The notes under the pieces were generated by a model. It was not told the origin of the DNA and did no database searches. It saw only the letters and a list, made by a program, of their open reading frames with translations. The position numbers and the translations under genes are program-made. From Papilionanthe hookeriana x Papilionanthe teres (taxonomy: Eukaryota > Streptophyta > Magnoliopsida > Asparagales > Orchidaceae), in assembly GCA_022702705.1 (NCBI GenBank), contig CM040434.1, forward strand, positions 18,519,771 to 18,583,770: a stretch of DNA of 64,000 bases, written 5' to 3'. Numbering within the stretch: position 1 is the first letter of the stretch; every line of letters begins with the position of its first letter. Shown in pieces: positions 61,914 through 64,000 of the stretch.

Positions 61914-62001
61914 TTAAATTAAATTTAAAATCTAAAATTCGCCGACAACTTCTGTGGGCTACCCCCTTTTTCAAAACACATAACCTAAAAATATGCCGAC
62001 A
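54707..62001 (+). repeat. 3' LTR (7.3 kb)
   Basis: Begins TTTTGACCTC (second base differs from the TG of the left LTR) and ends GCCGACA. It parallels the 5' LTR end to end with scattered substitutions and small indels, including a deletion near 56287 of text present at 36720–36780 and a longer TA run at 61885–61913. The GC-rich zone is at 56820–57825 and the conserved 9-bp stem at 61161–61183. Confidence 0.92.
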
Positions 62002-62006
62002 ACTGC
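62002..62006. other. Right target-site duplication candidate (ACTGC)
   Basis: Counterpart of ATTGT at 35136–35140; two transitions apart. Confidence 0.6.
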
Positions 62007-64000
62007 ACAACAGGGCTGTGCAAAGGCCTAAAGGAAAGGTAAGGATTTATGTTGCACTAGACAAGCTACCTCGAAGTCCTATAGCTTGTTGTTTAAACTA
62101 AGAAAAGGTTTTGCTGATGTAGACAAGTTTGGCTGTTGAAGATGGCCGTGCTGCCCACTATGCATGCTCTAAGCTCCTCGTCGTAGCAGTTTAGTTTAAA
62201 GAAGTGTCAACTGAGGAGAAGAGAGAAGTGTCAGGTTTTAAAAATATTTAAAATTGAGATGTCTTAATATTTTATTAGGGGAATATTAAAGTTGATTATA
62301 ACAACACTGGTTAAGATCCCACGGTTTCATCATCTCGACACCGCTATTTTCATCAAATTCACTTAATCCAAATGAATTTACTAAATCAACTTAATGAGTT
62401 CCATACTTTCATTCAGACCGTGGGAAAACACTGTTAGCAACACGTGGGTTACCTCCTCCAAGGAATTCCCGATCATCCAATGAGACATTTTAATTTAGTT
62501 ATAATTGTGATTTTTGTTGTTTTGTTTGTGATTAAATTTTGAGTTGTTTTATATTTTGAATGTTGTGGAGGTGAATTTTATCTTGTCTTGATTTTTTAAT
62601 TTAGTTTTGGTTTTGGTTTTGTGGCTATCCTAAAAGTTTCAGTTTTCATGTAGGGTGACATTGTTGTTTATCATGCAGATTGCAAGAAAAGTAAAGTGCA
62701 GTAGAGAATACGCGAGAAAGAAAAGCGTTGTAAACTTATAAAAGTGTACCTGGCGAGTCTTCTCGTTCCTCCACTTGAAACTTTAGTATTCTTTGCAATA
62801 AATATTTTATATTTGCAGGGAAGTAAAACACTATGGATATTTTCGTCACAGGACTATCAAGTCCTAGGTCATAACCTGGTGGGTCCTATTCATTTATGAG
62901 ATATTTTCATTTAATAAATATGATCGGTGCAGTAGTCCTACAAGGTGTCCAAAAGACTTGTGAAGAGCCTCTAAAAGATACCTAGATGTTTCACAATTCT
63001 TTTGAGCTTCCTTGAGATCATTTTGAACCTATCATAATTATTAAATAATCTATCTATTTTATACTTTTATGCTTAGTGAGTCTGTGTTTTAATCATTTCT
63101 AAGAGTAGGGTAATTCATCGTTTATTATTTAATTTAAGAATTATGTGGGTGAAGACCCCTAAGGACTAATTAAGATTATTAGGGTACTTAGTTAAATTTT
63201 GATTCGGGGCTTGCAGTGTTTCCAGGTATATAGAATTTGATTATGTTTGCTTTTCTAAACTTCTTTTAGCAAGATTGATTAAGCCTAGCTCACTACCAAG
63301 CCCTTAAAATTTTGATGGATATATTTGTAATTCTTTTTAGAAAAATTTAAATGAGTTTAATTGATCTTTATCAAAATATTGGGCTATCATTTAATATACC
63401 AAAGAGGGGTATGAGTTAGAGGATTATTAACCTCCAAGATTAACCCCTAACCCTAAGGATCATTTTTGTTTAATTATCTCTCAAATTACAACTAAATAGG
63501 AAAATTCAAACATTTAATTTTGATATGACAAAATTGAATTTGGTTTCTACCATTTCTCCTTTTAATGTTTCAAATATCTAAACATATCATTTAGGATCAT
63601 TAATTGTCCATTTTGCCCTTTGATTAGGCCTAAATATCAATTACGGCTAAAAACCTTTAAAATTAGAGCTTTACCCTTGGGGCATTATCACTTCATAATT
63701 TCTTTAATTCAATTCAAATGACTTTAGAATTTTCGTGTTACCTTACTAATGAGATAATTAAAACATCAAAGGAGAAAATGTGATTTTTCAAATTTTAATT
63801 TAATTTATATATTTATTTTAATGCAAATATAGAGGTTTTTAATGAAAATTCAATAACTTGATCAAAACAAAATATTTTACTTTGAAATTTTTACTGGAGA
63901 TAAACCTAGATGAAAAGACCACTTGGACTAAATTTCATGATATTTTGAAGTCTATTTTAATTATTAGAATTATTTTATCTTCTCGAGTTTTAACTAATTA
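62007..64000 (-). repeat. Old reverse-oriented LTR, continuing part
   Basis: The reverse complement aligns with the LTR interior from about 41640 down to about 39410. Shared blocks: AGGATTTATGTTGCACTA, GCTGCCCACTATGC, CCACGGTTTCATCAT, ACCGTGGGAAA and GTGTACCTGG. Together with 34351–35140 it makes one LTR split by the younger element. It runs off the window end. Confidence 0.88.

Larger units (their letters stand above)
35141..62001 (+). mobile_element. 26.9-kb Tat/Ogre-type Ty3 retrotransposon with an AlkB oxygenase ORF
   Basis: Complete but mutated element: 5' LTR 35141–42464, internal region 42465–54706, 3' LTR 54707–62001. Order inside is primer site, ORF1, gag, protease, reverse transcriptase, RNase H, archaeal-type RNase H, integrase, then an extra ORF with an AlkB-type oxygenase domain. 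ORF1 before gag, the second RNase H and the great size mark the Tat/Ogre lineage of Ty3 elements, common in dicots. A hand comparison of the first ~470 bp of the LTRs found about 23 differences (near 95% identity), so the insertion is not recent. Every coding domain carries stops or frameshifts. It inserted into an older LTR of the same family lying in the opposite direction. Confidence 0.92.

Noticed and set aside
1..64000. CRISPR arrays, bacterial promoters or operons
   Set aside because: Tandem repeats lack unique spacers of constant length and the window is plant nuclear DNA.

Overview
The window is nuclear DNA of a dicot-like flowering plant. It is AT-rich, has one interrupted host gene with plant-style introns, and is mostly nested transposable elements. 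No bacterial-type features were seen. All protein calls come from reading translations and motifs by eye; no database search was run.

Layout. 1–3300: AT-rich non-coding DNA holding a 389-bp foldback MITE of Mutator type (1546–1934) and one orphan exon candidate with a signal peptide (2554–2627). 3310–6965: a decayed reverse-strand fragment of a Tat/Ogre-type Ty3 retrotransposon, running from gag end to RNase H. 6966–13054: a Mutator-like element with AATAACAC-type subterminal repeats, carrying a broken multi-exon gene for a Ulp1 (C48) cysteine protease. 13623–20895: the only convincing host gene, SURF2, with five exons on the plus strand; intron 2 is about 5.3 kb and intron 3 holds a LINE fragment. 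20896–34350: decayed repeats, unassigned degraded ORFs and several minisatellites. 34351–35140 plus 62002–64000: two halves of an old reverse-oriented long LTR. 35141–62001: a 26.9-kb Ogre/Tat-type element inserted into that old LTR.

The 26.9-kb element is the highlight. Its two LTRs are each about 7.3 kb. Inside, in order, are a primer binding site, ORF1, gag with a zinc-knuckle-like motif, aspartic protease, reverse transcriptase, RNase H, a second archaeal-type RNase H and an integrase. Downstream of integrase there is an extra ORF (51621–53089). Its C-terminal half is an AlkB-family 2-oxoglutarate/Fe(II) oxygenase closest by eye to plant ALKBH9/ALKBH10 RNA m6A demethylases. Its N-terminal part resembles the element's own ORF1. 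All coding regions carry stops and frameshifts, so this copy is dead, but the oxygenase metal- and 2OG-binding residues are still readable. The 3' untranslated part holds 37-bp tandem repeats that each form a hairpin, three perfect stem-loops, and an 18-nt segment perfectly complementary to the 5' leader, which could act as a genome-cyclisation pair. A retroelement carrying a putative RNA demethylase is the most likely novel system here.
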